The translations under genes were made by a program, and so were the position numbers. Positions 43,374-52,393 of a stretch of DNA of 64,000 nucleotides are shown piece after piece. The number at the start of each line of letters is the position of its first letter. Position 1 is the first letter of the stretch. Below the pieces are notes generated by a model. That model was not told where the DNA came from, did no database searches, and saw nothing but the letters and a program-made list of their open reading frames with translations. The DNA comes from Streptomyces endocoffeicus (GTDB lineage: Bacteria > Actinomycetota > Actinomycetes > Streptomycetales > Streptomycetaceae), in the NCBI RefSeq assembly GCF_016741935.1, contig NZ_JAERRG010000007.1:372001-436000 (forward strand), given 5' to 3'.

Positions 43374-44831
43374 TCAGAACGGGAACTGGCTCCGGCCGTG
43401 CTGGATGGAGATCCACTTGGTGGTGGTGAAGTCCTCGATCATCGACTCCCCGTTGAGCCGCCCGAGACCCGAGTGCTTCTCCCCGCCGAACGGCACGATC
43501 GGCTCGTCGTGGACCGTGCTGTCGTTCACATGGATCATGCCGGTGTGGATCCGCTGGGCGAACCGCACCCCGCGCTCGATGTCGGCGGTGTGCACGGCCC
43601 CGCTGAGCCCGTAGTCGGTGTCGTTGGCGATCTGTACGGCCTCGTCGTCGCCGTCGAACGGAATCAGCGTCACCACCGGGCCGAAGATCTCCTGGCCGAG
43701 GATCGCCGAGCCCTCCGGGACCCCGCTGAGCACGGTCGGCCCCATCAGGGTGCCCTCGGTCTGCCCTCGCACCAGCGCGGTGGCGCCCTCGGCGATCGTC
43801 TGGTCCACGAGCTGGGTGATCGCCTCGGCCTGGCCCTCGTTGATCAGCGGGCCGATATGGGTGGTGGGGTCGACCGGATCGCCCACCTTCAGCGTCTCCA
43901 CCTTGGCCACGAACTTCTCGGTGAACTCCCGCTCGACCGCCCGGTCCACCAGCACCCGGTTGGCCGCCATGCAGACCTGCCCCTGGTGGACGAAGCGGCT
44001 GAAGACGGCCGCGTCCACCGCGTAGTCCAGGTCGGCGTCGTCCAGCACGACCAGCGCGCTGTTGCCGCCCAGCTCCAGGACCGTGCGCTTGAAGTGGGAG
44101 GCGGCCACGGTGGCGACGTGCCGGCCGACCTTGTCCGAGCCGGTGAAGGAGATCACCTTCGGTATGGGGTGCTCGATCAGGGCGTCGCCGATCTCCGCGA
44201 TGTCGGTGACCACGACATTGAGCAGCCCGGCGGGCAGCCCGGCCTCCTCGAGGATCCTGGCGACCAGACCGCCGCCGCAGACCGGGGTGTTCTGGTGCGG
44301 CTTGAGGACGACGGCGTTGCCGAGGGCGAGCGCGGGGGCCACCGATTTCAGCGACAGCAGGAAGGGGAAGTTGAACGGGCTGATGACGCCGACCACACCC
44401 ACCGGCAGCCGGTAGAGGCGGTTCTCCTTGCCGTCCACCGGCGACGGCAGGATGCGGCCCTCGGGCCGCAGCGCCAGGTGGATCGCCTCGCGCAGGAACT
44501 CCTTGGCGAGGTGCAGTTCGAAGCCCGCCTTCACATGGGTGCCGCCGCACTCCGCGATGATCGTCTCGGTGAGCTCCTTGTCCCGGTCCTCGATGATCCG
44601 CAGCGCCCGCTCGAAGACCGCCCGCCGGGCGTAGGGGTTGGTGGCGCCCCACTCCGGCTGCGCCCGCTCGGCCGCCCGGTAGGCCAGGTCCACCTCCTCG
44701 ACGGTCGCCACGGTGATGGAGGCCAGCTTCTCCCCGTTGTAGGGGTTGAAGTCGACGATGTCCCAGGAACCGCTTCCGCCGCGCCACTCGCCGTCGATGA
44801 ACTGCAGGGCCAATTCGGAGAAGTAGGACAT
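43374..44831 (-). CDS. Aldehyde dehydrogenase (benzaldehyde/vanillin type)
   Basis: A 485-residue NAD(P)-dependent aldehyde dehydrogenase. Catalytic Cys287 lies in HQGQVCMAANR and the general-base Glu in VLELGGNSALVVLDD; PFNFPFLLSLKSVAPALALGN and FTGSDKVGRHVA bind the cofactor. The sequence resembles benzaldehyde/salicylaldehyde dehydrogenases, so an aromatic substrate is likely but unproven. ATG 44831 (MSYFSELAL) is used; an in-frame extension to 44909 is unlikely. Confidence 0.93.
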   Translation of the reverse strand: MSYFSELALQFIDGEWRGGSGSWDIVDFNPYNGEKLASITVATVEEVDLAYRAAERAQPEWGATNPYARRAVFERALRIIEDRDKELTETIIAECGGTHVKAGFELHLAKEFLREAIHLALRPEGRILPSPVDGKENRLYRLPVGVVGVISPFNFPFLLSLKSVAPALALGNAVVLKPHQNTPVCGGGLVARILEEAGLPAGLLNVVVTDIAEIGDALIEHPIPKVISFTGSDKVGRHVATVAASHFKRTVLELGGNSALVVLDDADLDYAVDAAVFSRFVHQGQVCMAANRVLVDRAVEREFTEKFVAKVETLKVGDPVDPTTHIGPLINEGQAEAITQLVDQTIAEGATALVRGQTEGTLMGPTVLSGVPEGSAILGQEIFGPVVTLIPFDGDDEAVQIANDTDYGLSGAVHTADIERGVRFAQRIHTGMIHVNDSTVHDEPIVPFGGEKHSGLGRLNGESMIEDFTTTKWISIQHGRSQFPF

Positions 44832-44921
44832 GCCATCCCTATCTGCAGGACGCGGTGCCGGTCCCCGACAGCCGCGCACGTGTGGGGGGTATTCCTGACA
44901 GAACGTCATCCTACTGACGGG

Positions 44922-45785
44922 TCAGGCGTCGCGAAGGAGCCCACGGAGCAAATCCCGGCTCTCCTCGGGAGAGAGGCTGTCCGCGCTGAGCCGGTCCAAC
45001 ACCCGCTCGTACTGCGTGACTTCGTCGCGCTTGTCCAGGTAGAGCGCGCTGGTGAGCTGCTCCAGATAGACGATGTCCGGGAGGTCGGACTCCGGGAAGC
45101 GCAGCCGGGTGAACGCCCCGCTCTCCCCCGCGTGCCCGCCGAAGGCGAACGGCATCACCTGGAGCGTCACATGTCGATGCTCGGAGATCGTGATCAGATG
45201 GCGCAGCTGGCCGGACATCACACCGCGCCCGCCGTACGGGCGGTGCAGCGCGGCCTCGTCCAGGACCACATGGCACGCCGGGGCGCGCTCGGAGACCAGC
45301 AGCTTCTGCCGCTCCAGCCGCAGCGCCACCCGCCGGTCCACCTCGTCGGAGCACGCCTGCGGCTGGCCGCGGGTGACCACGGCGTGGGCGTAGCCCTCGG
45401 TCTGGAGCAGACCGTGGATGAACTGGACCTCGTAGCAGGCGATATCGGAGGCGGCGCCCTCCAGGCCGACATAGGTCTGGAACCAGCCGGGGAGCACATC
45501 GCCGTAGCTGTGCCACCACCCGGCGACATTGGCCTCGCGGGCGAGCCCGAGCAGCGCCGCGCGCTCCGCGTCGTCGGTGACTCCGTACAGCGTCAGCAGA
45601 TCCTCGATGTCCCGCGCCTTGAAGCTCACCCGGCCCAACTCCATCCGGCTGATCTTGGATTCGGAAGCCCGGATCGAATAGCCCGCCGCCTCGCGGGTGA
45701 TGCCGCGGTCCTCGCGCAACCGCCTGAGTTGAGAGCCCAGGAGGATACGGCGTACCACCGATCCACTCGACTCGCTGCCGGCCAT
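44922..45785 (-). CDS. XRE-family regulator with DUF5753 (WhiJ type)
   Basis: A 287-residue Streptomyces-type regulator: Cro/cI helix-turn-helix (LRRLREDRGITREAAGYSIRASESKISRMELG, core ESKISRME) and a C-terminal DUF5753 domain with WFQTYVGLEGAASDI and GGHAGESGAFTRLRFPE. Such genes usually sit next to DUF397 and HATPase genes and affect development. The divergent gene here is the HATPase. ATG 45785 has GGGAGGA nine bases upstream. Confidence 0.93.
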   Translation of the reverse strand: MAGSESSGSVVRRILLGSQLRRLREDRGITREAAGYSIRASESKISRMELGRVSFKARDIEDLLTLYGVTDDAERAALLGLAREANVAGWWHSYGDVLPGWFQTYVGLEGAASDIACYEVQFIHGLLQTEGYAHAVVTRGQPQACSDEVDRRVALRLERQKLLVSERAPACHVVLDEAALHRPYGGRGVMSGQLRHLITISEHRHVTLQVMPFAFGGHAGESGAFTRLRFPESDLPDIVYLEQLTSALYLDKRDEVTQYERVLDRLSADSLSPEESRDLLRGLLRDA

Positions 45786-46090
45786 TTCCGCGGTCCTCCC
45801 TGTACGGAAAGCATCCTTGCGAACGGCGCCCCCGCAGTCCCTGAGGGGGAAGTCTGCCACTGATCGGGCTTCACGCCGTAGGCGCGTCGTTACTCAACCC
45901 GATGATGCACGCCAGTGTACGGAGTCAGAAATCCCAGTAAAACCGTGCGGATCGGACCAACCATCTCGCGTGCACGTGCATTTGCCCTTGCATCTGACGT
46001 GCGCATTCGGAACCATAGGGTGTGCGCACGTGCTAGCTGGTACGAAATCTGGCCAGAGTTCGTCACGGCCACGGATGCAGGAGTGCTCGC
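45786..46090. promoter_or_regulatory. Divergent control region between the XRE regulator and HATPase
   Basis: A 305-base gene-free stretch. Its centre (45968-46035) is dense in TGCA/GTGC steps: GTGCACGTGCATTTGCCCT, TTGCATCTG and GTGTGCGCACGTGC (a near-palindrome). Similar TGCATCTG-type clusters occur upstream of the DUF397 gene at 48.2 kb, suggesting a common operator. Confidence 0.5.
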
Positions 46091-46579
46091 ATGGGGAGCG
46101 AAGGTTCGACCCTGCTGGAACCCTTGTGGCAAGGGCTTGCCGCCATCGATCCCGCCGCCGTCTCCGGATCCGTCTCCTGCGCCCTACCCGCCCGCTATGA
46201 AGCGGTCAAGGGGGCCCGGCAGTTCACCGGCTCCACCCTGCGGCAGTGGAACATGTCCGAACTCCTCGACGAAGTGGCACTCGTCGTCTCCGAGCTGGTC
46301 ACCAACGCCCTCCGGCACGCCCTGTCCGGCGCCGCGGCGGCCGGTGAGCCGGAGCGACCGGTGCGGCTCCATCTGATGCGCGGCCCCTCACGACTGGTGT
46401 GCGCCGTACGCGACCCCAGCGAGGTGGGGCCGGTGGCCGGCGAGGCGGGCTGCGGCGAGGAGTCCGGGCGCGGGCTCCATCTGGTGGAGTCCTTCACGGA
46501 CGGCTGGGGCTGGCAGCCGCTGGCGGGCACCCCGCGCGGCAAGATCGTCTGGGCCGTCTTCCGGCTCCCCGACGCCTAG
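46091..46579 (+). CDS. HATPase_c anti-sigma-factor-like ATP-binding protein
   Basis: A 162-residue GHKL ATPase of the RsbW/SpoIIAB-like group. The N box is VALVVSELVTNALRHAL, the G1 box is VCAVRDPSEVGP (Asp) and the G2 box is ESGRGLHLVESF; WGWQPLAGTPRGKIVWAVF ends the domain. These serine kinases or binding proteins usually pair with anti-sigma antagonists or regulators, here the divergent XRE/DUF5753 gene. The start ATG has no strong ribosome site. Confidence 0.88.
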   Translation: MGSEGSTLLEPLWQGLAAIDPAAVSGSVSCALPARYEAVKGARQFTGSTLRQWNMSELLDEVALVVSELVTNALRHALSGAAAAGEPERPVRLHLMRGPSRLVCAVRDPSEVGPVAGEAGCGEESGRGLHLVESFTDGWGWQPLAGTPRGKIVWAVFRLPDA

Positions 46580-46677
46580 GGAGTTCCCCGACTCGTAGCG
46601 AACTCCCCGACGCGTAGGGATACGCCACCGCCCGTCCCGAACGCCAACCGCCCGTCCGTCCCGAACACCACCGCCCA
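46580..46677. repeat. Tandem repeats between convergent genes
   Basis: GAGTTCCCCGACTCGTAGC-like units (two to three) and CCGCCCGTCCCGAAC(G/A)CCA units (two to three) fill the gap between the HATPase stop and the site-2 protease stop. Confidence 0.7.
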
Positions 46678-47832
46678 TCACGGGTGGGTGGTGGACTCCG
46701 GCGGGGCCGTGGTGATGCCCAGGCCGTGCAGCTGGAAGAGCCGGTTCACATCGTGCATCGTGACGATCCCCTCGAGCTGCCCGTGGTCCACCACCAGCAC
46801 CGGCAGCGCGCCGCCACCCGGACGCGCCCGCTCCAGCACCTCGCTCAGCAGCTCATCCGGCTCGGCCACCGTGCACCGGGCCAGCGGTATCGCCACATCG
46901 CGCACCCGCCGCTCCTCCCGGGCCTCGCCCGGCACCGACGCGAGCGCGCGCAGCTGGACGACCCCGCTCGGCCGTCCCTCGAAGTCCAGCAGCGGCATCA
47001 CCGAATGCCGGGCGTGGGCCGCCACCTCGTCGATGAACCGCCCCACGGTCAGCCAGTCGGCCCCGGCGGCGACCGGCGCCGACATCGCGTCCGCCACCCG
47101 CACCCCGCGCAGCGCCGTGTTGACCCCGGCCCGCTGCCGCTCCGCGTTGGCGATGATCACCATGAAGAGGCCGATGAGCGAGAGCCACAGCCCGCCGTTG
47201 TTCCCGCGCAGGAAGGAGATCCAGCCGGCGGCGATGAGCACCACACCGAGGATCTGGCCGCTGCGCCCCGCCGCCCGCTCGGCGCGCTCCCGGTCCCCGG
47301 TGCGCCACCAGATCACGGCCTGCACCACCCGTCCGCCGTCCAGCGGTGCGGCGGGCAGCAGATTGAAGACGCCCAGCAGCAGATTGGCCCAGCCCAGCCA
47401 GATCAGCACGGCCGTGGGCACTCCCCATCCGGTGAGCGCGTGCACCCCGATCCCCGCGCCGACCGCGACACCGCCGATGACCAGGCTGGTGAGCGGCCCG
47501 ATGACGGCCACCCAGAACGCGACCCCGGCGGTGCGGGGCCGTCCCATCTTGGTCATGCCGCCAAGCGCCCAGAGCGTCACGTCCTCCACCGAGACGCCCC
47601 TTCTGCGGGCGGCGACCGCGTGCGCGGCCTCGTGCAGCAGCAGGCTGCCCATCAGCAGCACGGCGCCGACGACGCTGGCGACGGCGTAGACCGCACTGGT
47701 CCGGCCGGGGGTCCACGCGGGCAGCGTCTCGTGGCCGAGCCCGTAAGCGAGCAGCACGATCAGCACCGGGACGCTCCAGTGCATCCGCAGTGGTACCCCG
47801 AGTACACGTCCGACGCGGACCGAGCCGTTCAT
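46678..47832 (-). CDS. Site-2 protease family (M50) with two CBS domains
   Basis: A 384-residue intramembrane metalloprotease. Six helices include the zinc motif HEAAH (LLLHEAAHAVAARR) and the third ligand in NLLPAAPLDGGRVVQAV. The C-terminal half (about 240-370) is a CBS pair (VRVADAMSAPVAAGADWLTVGRF; TVAEPDELLSEVLERA) that may bind nucleotides and gate activity. It belongs to the Rip3-like group that cleaves membrane-bound regulators. The substrate is unknown. Confidence 0.93.
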   Translation of the reverse strand: MNGSVRVGRVLGVPLRMHWSVPVLIVLLAYGLGHETLPAWTPGRTSAVYAVASVVGAVLLMGSLLLHEAAHAVAARRRGVSVEDVTLWALGGMTKMGRPRTAGVAFWVAVIGPLTSLVIGGVAVGAGIGVHALTGWGVPTAVLIWLGWANLLLGVFNLLPAAPLDGGRVVQAVIWWRTGDRERAERAAGRSGQILGVVLIAAGWISFLRGNNGGLWLSLIGLFMVIIANAERQRAGVNTALRGVRVADAMSAPVAAGADWLTVGRFIDEVAAHARHSVMPLLDFEGRPSGVVQLRALASVPGEAREERRVRDVAIPLARCTVAEPDELLSEVLERARPGGGALPVLVVDHGQLEGIVTMHDVNRLFQLHGLGITTAPPESTTHP

Positions 47833-47894
47833 CGCCGTCTCACATGGGTCGGGTCCCCCCGATCGCCACTACCAGTGTCGCGCGTCCGCGGCGA

Positions 47895-48152
47895 TCAGCC
47901 CAGACCTGCCGGATCGTGTGCCAGATGGTCGAACTCGCCGTCCTTGGCCCCGAGCAGCATCGCCTCGACCTCGGCCGGGGTGTAGATCAGCGCCGGTCCG
48001 TCGGGGAACCGGGAGTTGCGGACGGCCACGTTCCCACCGGGCAGCTTGGCGAACTCGACACACGACCCCTGGGAGTTGCTGTGTCTGCTCTTCTGCCAGA
48101 CGACTCCCCGGAGGTCCGCGGCCGCCATGCCGTTGTAGGGGTGGTCGCGCAC
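47895..48152 (-). CDS. DUF397 protein
   Basis: An 85-residue Streptomyces-type DUF397 protein: VVWQKSRHSNSQGSCVEFAKLPGGNVAVRNSRFPDGPALIYTPAEVEAML carries the typical W-KS-S-G-CVE...VAVRDS pattern. Such small proteins are partners of WhiJ-type XRE regulators. GTG 48152 is preferred because GGAGAAG lies just upstream; an ATG at 48128 is an alternative. Longer open frames cross the TGCA-rich region and are unlikely. Confidence 0.87.
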   Translation of the reverse strand: MRDHPYNGMAAADLRGVVWQKSRHSNSQGSCVEFAKLPGGNVAVRNSRFPDGPALIYTPAEVEAMLLGAKDGEFDHLAHDPAGLG

Positions 48153-48209
48153 AGGGCTTCTCCACTGTTCGTGCATGCGTGCAGCTGTCAACTGTCCGGG
48201 ATCATAGCT

Positions 48210-48302
48210 GCGTTCTTTTGCGAATGCATGGGCAAATGCATCTGCGTATGCGCAGGTAGATGCACAAGCAGATGCACGTGCACCATGCGTATCTGCATGA
48301 TC
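48210..48302. promoter_or_regulatory. TGCA-rich repeat cluster upstream of the DUF397 gene
   Basis: About eight ATGC(A/G)-type blocks spaced 8-12 bases apart, for example AAATGCATCTGCG, AGATGCACAAGCAGATGCAC and TATCTGCATGATC. This resembles an iterated operator. Base composition is noticeably lower in GC than its surroundings. Confidence 0.55.
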
Positions 48303-48396
48303 ACCCGACACCCGGGATCTTTTGCCCGGAGTGAAGAAGAGCAGTCGTCATGAATGACGTCCGGGTCCCCCTCCGGGTTGAGCGGGCCTCGTCCTC

Positions 48397-48492
48397 GTCA
48401 CCGAAGCCTGAGTATCGGCGTCACCGGAGCCCGAGCATCGGCGTCACCGGAGCCTGAGCATCGGCGTCACCGGAGCCTGAGCATCGGCGTCG
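48397..48492. repeat. 23-bp tandem repeat upstream of the polymerase gene
   Basis: About four copies of AGCATCGGCGTCACCGGAGC plus three bases (unit starts near 48411, 48434, 48457 and 48480, with a partial first unit). It may carry the polymerase promoter; no clear boxes. Confidence 0.9.
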
Positions 48493-48522
48493 ATGTCAGA
48501 CCCCCCTGCCAGAATCCCGGGC

Positions 48523-50211
48523 ATGAGATGGGCGGCGGCGGAGACGGACCACGGGGGTGTTCGTCTCTGCCCGCTCGACCCCCGGGGAAAGGCCGCCGGA
48601 CCGGTCATCGAGGTCACGGCGGAGCAGGGCGGGATCGCCGAGGCCGTGCGTTCCCGCCCCGAGGCCGACCGGTGGGTGTGGCGGTCCACCGCCGAGGTCT
48701 ATCCACGGCTGCTGGCCGCCGGGGCCCGGGTCGAGCGGGCCTATGACATCGAGGCGGCCGAGGCGCTGCTCCTCGGCCATGAGGGGCGCTCGGGCGCACC
48801 GCGTTCGCTCGCCGCCGCCTGGGCTCGGCTGCGCGGGCTGCCCGTCCCCGAGGACCCGCCGCCCCGGGCGGCCGGGGGCCAGCCGTCGCTGTTCGAGCCC
48901 GGTCCGCCGCCGCTGCCGCCGGGCACCGATCCGCTGGACGCGCTGCTCGAGGTGTACGCGGGCCAGCTGATCCGTACGGACGCGGCCGAGCACCCCGACC
49001 GGATGCGGCTGCTGACCACCGCCGAGTCGGCCGGGATGCTGATCGCCGCCGAGATGCGGCGCAGCGGGGTGCCCTGGCGCGCCGACCGCCACCGGGAGCT
49101 GTTGGACGAGCTGCTCGGCGAGCGCTATCCGGGCGGTCTGGAGCCGCGGCGCCTGGCCGAGCTGGCCGACGAGGTCTCGCGCGCCTTCGGCACCCGGGTG
49201 CGGCCCGATCTGCCCGCCGAGGTCGTCAAGGCGTTCGCCCGCGCGGGCATCACCCTGGGCTCGACCCGCGCCTGGGAGCTGGAGCGGATCGACCACCCCG
49301 CCGTCGAGCCGCTGCTGCGCTACAAGAAGCTCTACCGGCTGCACACCGCCCACGGCTGGGCCTGGCTCCAGTCCTGGGTGCGCGAGGGCCGCTTCCGCCC
49401 GGAGTATCTGCCCGGCGGCACCGTCTCCGGCCGCTGGACCACCAACGGCGGCGGGGCGCTGCAGATCCCCAAGGTGGTGCGGCGCGCGGTGGTGGCCGAT
49501 CCGGGGTGGCGGCTGGTGGTGGCCGACGCCGACCAGATGGAGCCCCGGGTGCTCGCCGCGATCTCCCGCGACCCCGGGCTGATGGAGGTCGCGGGCAGCG
49601 GCCGGGATCTGTACGCGACGCTGTCCGACCGCGCCTTCTCCGGCCGGCGCGACCTGGCCAAGCTGGCGCTGCTGGGCGCGGTCTACGGCCAGACCTCCGG
49701 CGACGGCCTGAAGCACCTCGCGGCCCTGCGGCGGCGCTTCCCGGCGGCGGTGGCATATGTGGACGAGGCGGCCCGCGCGGGTGAGGAGGGCCGGCTGGTG
49801 CGCACCTGGCTGGGCCGCACCTGCCCGCCCGCGGGCGGCGCCGCCGAGGAGACGGCCGACGAGGCGGGGCTGCCGCGGGACCAGGAGGAGCCGTCGTACG
49901 GCAGCACGGCGGGCGCCCGCGCCCGGGGCCGGTTCACCCGGAACTTCGTGGTGCAGGGCAGCGCCGCCGACTGGGCCCTGCTGATGCTCGCCGCGCTGCG
50001 GCGGTCGCTGACCGGGGCGGGGCTGCGCGCGGAGATCGTCTTCTTCCAGCACGACGAGGTGATCGTGCACTGCCCCGAGGCGGAGGCCGACGCGGTCCGG
50101 GAGGCGATCGCCGAGGCGGGCGAGACGGCCGGCCGGATCGCCTTCGGACCGACCCCGGTGCGGTTCCCCTTCACCATGGCGGCGGTGGAGTGCTACGCGG
50201 ACGCGAAGTGA
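48523..50211 (+). CDS. Family A DNA polymerase (bifunctional exonuclease/polymerase type), compact
   Basis: A 562-residue polymerase of the actinobacterial family annotated as bifunctional 3'-5' exonuclease/DNA polymerase. Motif A is VVADADQMEPRVLA, the O-helix motif B is RRDLAKLALLGAVYGQTSGDGL, and motif C is FFQHDEVIVH. The N-terminal 180 residues are exonuclease-sized, but I cannot find a D-x-E metal site, so proofreading is doubtful. It lacks the 5'-3' nuclease of PolA. Start ATG 48523 (MRWAAAE) overlaps the repeat end. Likely a repair polymerase. Confidence 0.87.
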   Translation: MRWAAAETDHGGVRLCPLDPRGKAAGPVIEVTAEQGGIAEAVRSRPEADRWVWRSTAEVYPRLLAAGARVERAYDIEAAEALLLGHEGRSGAPRSLAAAWARLRGLPVPEDPPPRAAGGQPSLFEPGPPPLPPGTDPLDALLEVYAGQLIRTDAAEHPDRMRLLTTAESAGMLIAAEMRRSGVPWRADRHRELLDELLGERYPGGLEPRRLAELADEVSRAFGTRVRPDLPAEVVKAFARAGITLGSTRAWELERIDHPAVEPLLRYKKLYRLHTAHGWAWLQSWVREGRFRPEYLPGGTVSGRWTTNGGGALQIPKVVRRAVVADPGWRLVVADADQMEPRVLAAISRDPGLMEVAGSGRDLYATLSDRAFSGRRDLAKLALLGAVYGQTSGDGLKHLAALRRRFPAAVAYVDEAARAGEEGRLVRTWLGRTCPPAGGAAEETADEAGLPRDQEEPSYGSTAGARARGRFTRNFVVQGSAADWALLMLAALRRSLTGAGLRAEIVFFQHDEVIVHCPEAEADAVREAIAEAGETAGRIAFGPTPVRFPFTMAAVECYADAK

Positions 50212-50563
50212 GCGGCCCACGGCCCAGGTCCTGTCCCCGGAGGATCTTCGCGCCCGCGGCATCAGCGGCTGACGCCCGGGGCTTCCGGCATCCGACGCGG
50301 GGCGCGGCCCCAGCGGTCCAGCCGTAACCGGGGGGCCGGTGGCGGGCGCCGTGCCAGGCGTCGCGGGCCCGCGCGGATCCACCGCACGGAGCCAAGAAGA
50401 TTCACCGCACGGAGCCAAGAAGATCCACCGCACGGGGCCCAGCGGACAGTCGCTCCCCCGACCGGCTCAGCCCCACGGGCAGCGGGCCTGATCGTCCCCA
50501 CACGATGAGAGCGGAGGGCCGCCGGGCGGCGGCCCGCCACGCCGCCCACAGGGGAGACCTGCC
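50212..50563. repeat. Gene-free gap with dispersed element copy 2 and 23-bp repeats
   Basis: A 352-base spacer. At 50242-50276 it matches the core of the element at 20111-20145 (34 of 35 bases). At 50376-50443 three 23-bp copies of GATCCACCGCACGGAGCCAA plus three bases occur, resembling the right-hand arm of that element in triplicate. The GC-rich middle shows no gene. The mreB-like promoter lies near the right end; GGGGAGA precedes the ATG. Confidence 0.75.
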
Positions 50564-51610
50564 ATGACCATCAGCCTCGAGGCACTGCGCCGCTGCTCCA
50601 TCGCCGTCGACCTCGGCGCGGCCAGGACGCGCGTCTACCTCAGGCGCACCGGGCTCATCGTCGACGAGCCGACCGTGGCCGCCGTGAACACCCACACCGG
50701 CGGGCTGATCGCGGTCGGCACGCCGGCGCAGCGGATGACCGGGCGGACGCCCGCGCACATCCGGGTGGTCCGGCCGGTCTCCAACGGCACCGTCGTGGAC
50801 ATCGAGATGGCCCAGCGGATGCTGCGGCTGCTGCTGGGCAACAAGCTGCGCCGCGCCTGGCGGCGCCGTCCGCTGGTGAGCGCCGCCGTCTGCGTCCAGC
50901 ATGACGCCGACCCGCTCGCCCAGCGCGCCGCCATGGAGACGCTCATCGGGATCGGCGCCAAGCGGGTCGAGCTGGTGGACACCCTGATCGCCGCCGCCGT
51001 GGGCTGCGGTCTGCCGGTGGAACGGCCCGAGGCGACGATGATCGTGGTGTGCGGCGCGGCCACCACCCAGGTCGCGGTCCTGTCCCTGGGCTCGATCGTG
51101 GCCGCCGAGCGGGTGCCGGTGGGCGGCGAGACCGTGGACCACGCCGTCGTCCAGCATCTGCGCAACGAGCACGCGCTGATGCTGCCCAGCCAGGCCGTCC
51201 ACCCGCTGCATCTGATCGTCAAGGACAGCGTGGGCGGCGCGGACGGCGCCCAGACCGTACAGAGCGCCGAGGTGCACGGCCGGGACGTGGCCACGGGGCT
51301 CGCCCGGACCGTACGGATCGATATCGAGGGCGTACGGACCGCCATCCGCACCCCGCTCACCGGGGTGCTGGACGCCATCGGCACGGTGCTGCGCCGCTGC
51401 CCGCCCGATCTGGTGGCCGACCTCGCCGACCGCGGCATCATGCTGGCGGGCGGCAGCGCGGTGCTGCCCGGGTTCGACACGATGCTGCGCGAGGCCACCG
51501 GGATGCCGCTGAACATCGCCGACCACCCCGACGTCTGCGCGGTCGAGGGGCTCGGCGCGATGCTCGACGGCAAGGTGCAGCCCCTGCTGCTGGACGCGAT
51601 GGTCTCCTGA
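50564..51610 (+). CDS. MreB/Mbl-type actin-like rod-shape protein
   Basis: A 348-residue actin-fold protein. Phosphate-1 motif is AVDLGAARTRVYL, connect-1 and phosphate-2 are in MIVVCGAATTQVAVLSLG, and adenosine motif is IMLAGGSAVLPGFDTML. Compared with canonical MreB, several motif residues are changed (for example DLG-T-AN and the GGGT-type motif). It resembles Mbl or a sporulation-type MreB paralogue of Streptomyces. Without mreC/mreD nearby, a role in spore-wall assembly is plausible. Confidence 0.88.
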   Translation: MTISLEALRRCSIAVDLGAARTRVYLRRTGLIVDEPTVAAVNTHTGGLIAVGTPAQRMTGRTPAHIRVVRPVSNGTVVDIEMAQRMLRLLLGNKLRRAWRRRPLVSAAVCVQHDADPLAQRAAMETLIGIGAKRVELVDTLIAAAVGCGLPVERPEATMIVVCGAATTQVAVLSLGSIVAAERVPVGGETVDHAVVQHLRNEHALMLPSQAVHPLHLIVKDSVGGADGAQTVQSAEVHGRDVATGLARTVRIDIEGVRTAIRTPLTGVLDAIGTVLRRCPPDLVADLADRGIMLAGGSAVLPGFDTMLREATGMPLNIADHPDVCAVEGLGAMLDGKVQPLLLDAMVS

Positions 51611-51625
51611 CCCCTTCCGCGCCCG

Positions 51626-51682
51626 TACCTCACCCCTGTCCCCTGACCCCTGGTCCCTGGCCCCTGCCCCCTGACCCCTGAT
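51626..51682. repeat. CCCCTG(A/G/T) heptamer repeats
   Basis: Seven to eight copies of CCCCTGN lie directly after the mreB-like stop. They may destabilise or pause transcription; no hairpin. Confidence 0.8.
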
Positions 51683-51832
51683 CGGAAATTCTTCGTGACG
51701 CGTTGAGCGGCTGCCTCCCCCCATGCGTAGTGAAGGGGGAAGAGGCCGACATGGCCGCCGATCCCCCCCGGGGCTCAGACCGGGAGTCGTCCGTTGATGT
51801 TGTCCAACTCAGGTCAGGTCCTGGAGGTTCAG

Positions 51833-52393
51833 GTGCACGACGACGCCGCCGTGGCCGATGAGCGTCCGTCAAGATCCGGGCGTGGTACGCCGGACGAGCG
51901 ACTCATGCGCGCGCTCTACCAGGAGCACGCCGGGCCGTTGCTCGCGTTCGTACTGCGTCTGGTCGCGGGTGACCGGCACCGTGCGGAGGACGTCGTCCAG
52001 GAGACCCTGGTGCGCGCCTGGCGGAACGCCGACCAGCTGTCCCGGGCCACCGGCTCCATCCGGCCCTGGTTGGTCACCGTCGCCCGGCGGATCGTGATCG
52101 ACGGACACCGCAGCCGGCAGGCCCGGCCGCAGGAGGTCGACCCCTCCCCGTTGGAACTCATGCCCGCGGAGGACGAGATCGACCGTGCACTGCGGCTCAT
52201 GACCCTGACCGACGCGATGCAGGATCTCAGCGACGCCCATCGCGAGGTGCTGGTCGAGACCTACTTCAAGGGGCGGACCGTCAACGAGGCGGCCCAGACC
52301 CTCGGCATACCCAGCGGGACGGTACGGTCCCGGGTCTTCTACGCGCTGCGCTCGATGAAGCTCGCGCTCGAGGAGAGAGGAGTAACGGCATGA
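51833..52393 (+). CDS. ECF-type sigma factor (with downstream transmembrane anti-sigma)
   Basis: A 186-residue group 4 sigma factor. Region 2 is MRALYQEHAGPLLAFVLRLVAGDRHRAEDVVQETLVRAWRN; region 4 is LSDAHREVLVETYFKGRTVNEAAQTLGIPSGTVRSRVFYALRSM. GTG 51833 is preferred because GGAGG lies five bases upstream; ATG 51797 is an in-frame alternative. The stop overlaps the anti-sigma start as ATGA, the usual sign of a cognate pair, as in SigK/RskA or SigL/RslA types. Confidence 0.93.
   Translation: MHDDAAVADERPSRSGRGTPDERLMRALYQEHAGPLLAFVLRLVAGDRHRAEDVVQETLVRAWRNADQLSRATGSIRPWLVTVARRIVIDGHRSRQARPQEVDPSPLELMPAEDEIDRALRLMTLTDAMQDLSDAHREVLVETYFKGRTVNEAAQTLGIPSGTVRSRVFYALRSMKLALEERGVTA

Noticed and set aside
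48128..48311. N-terminal extension of the DUF397 protein up to base 48311
   Set aside because: It reads through the TGCA-rich cluster, giving an Ala/Cys/His peptide. A ribosome site supports GTG 48152.
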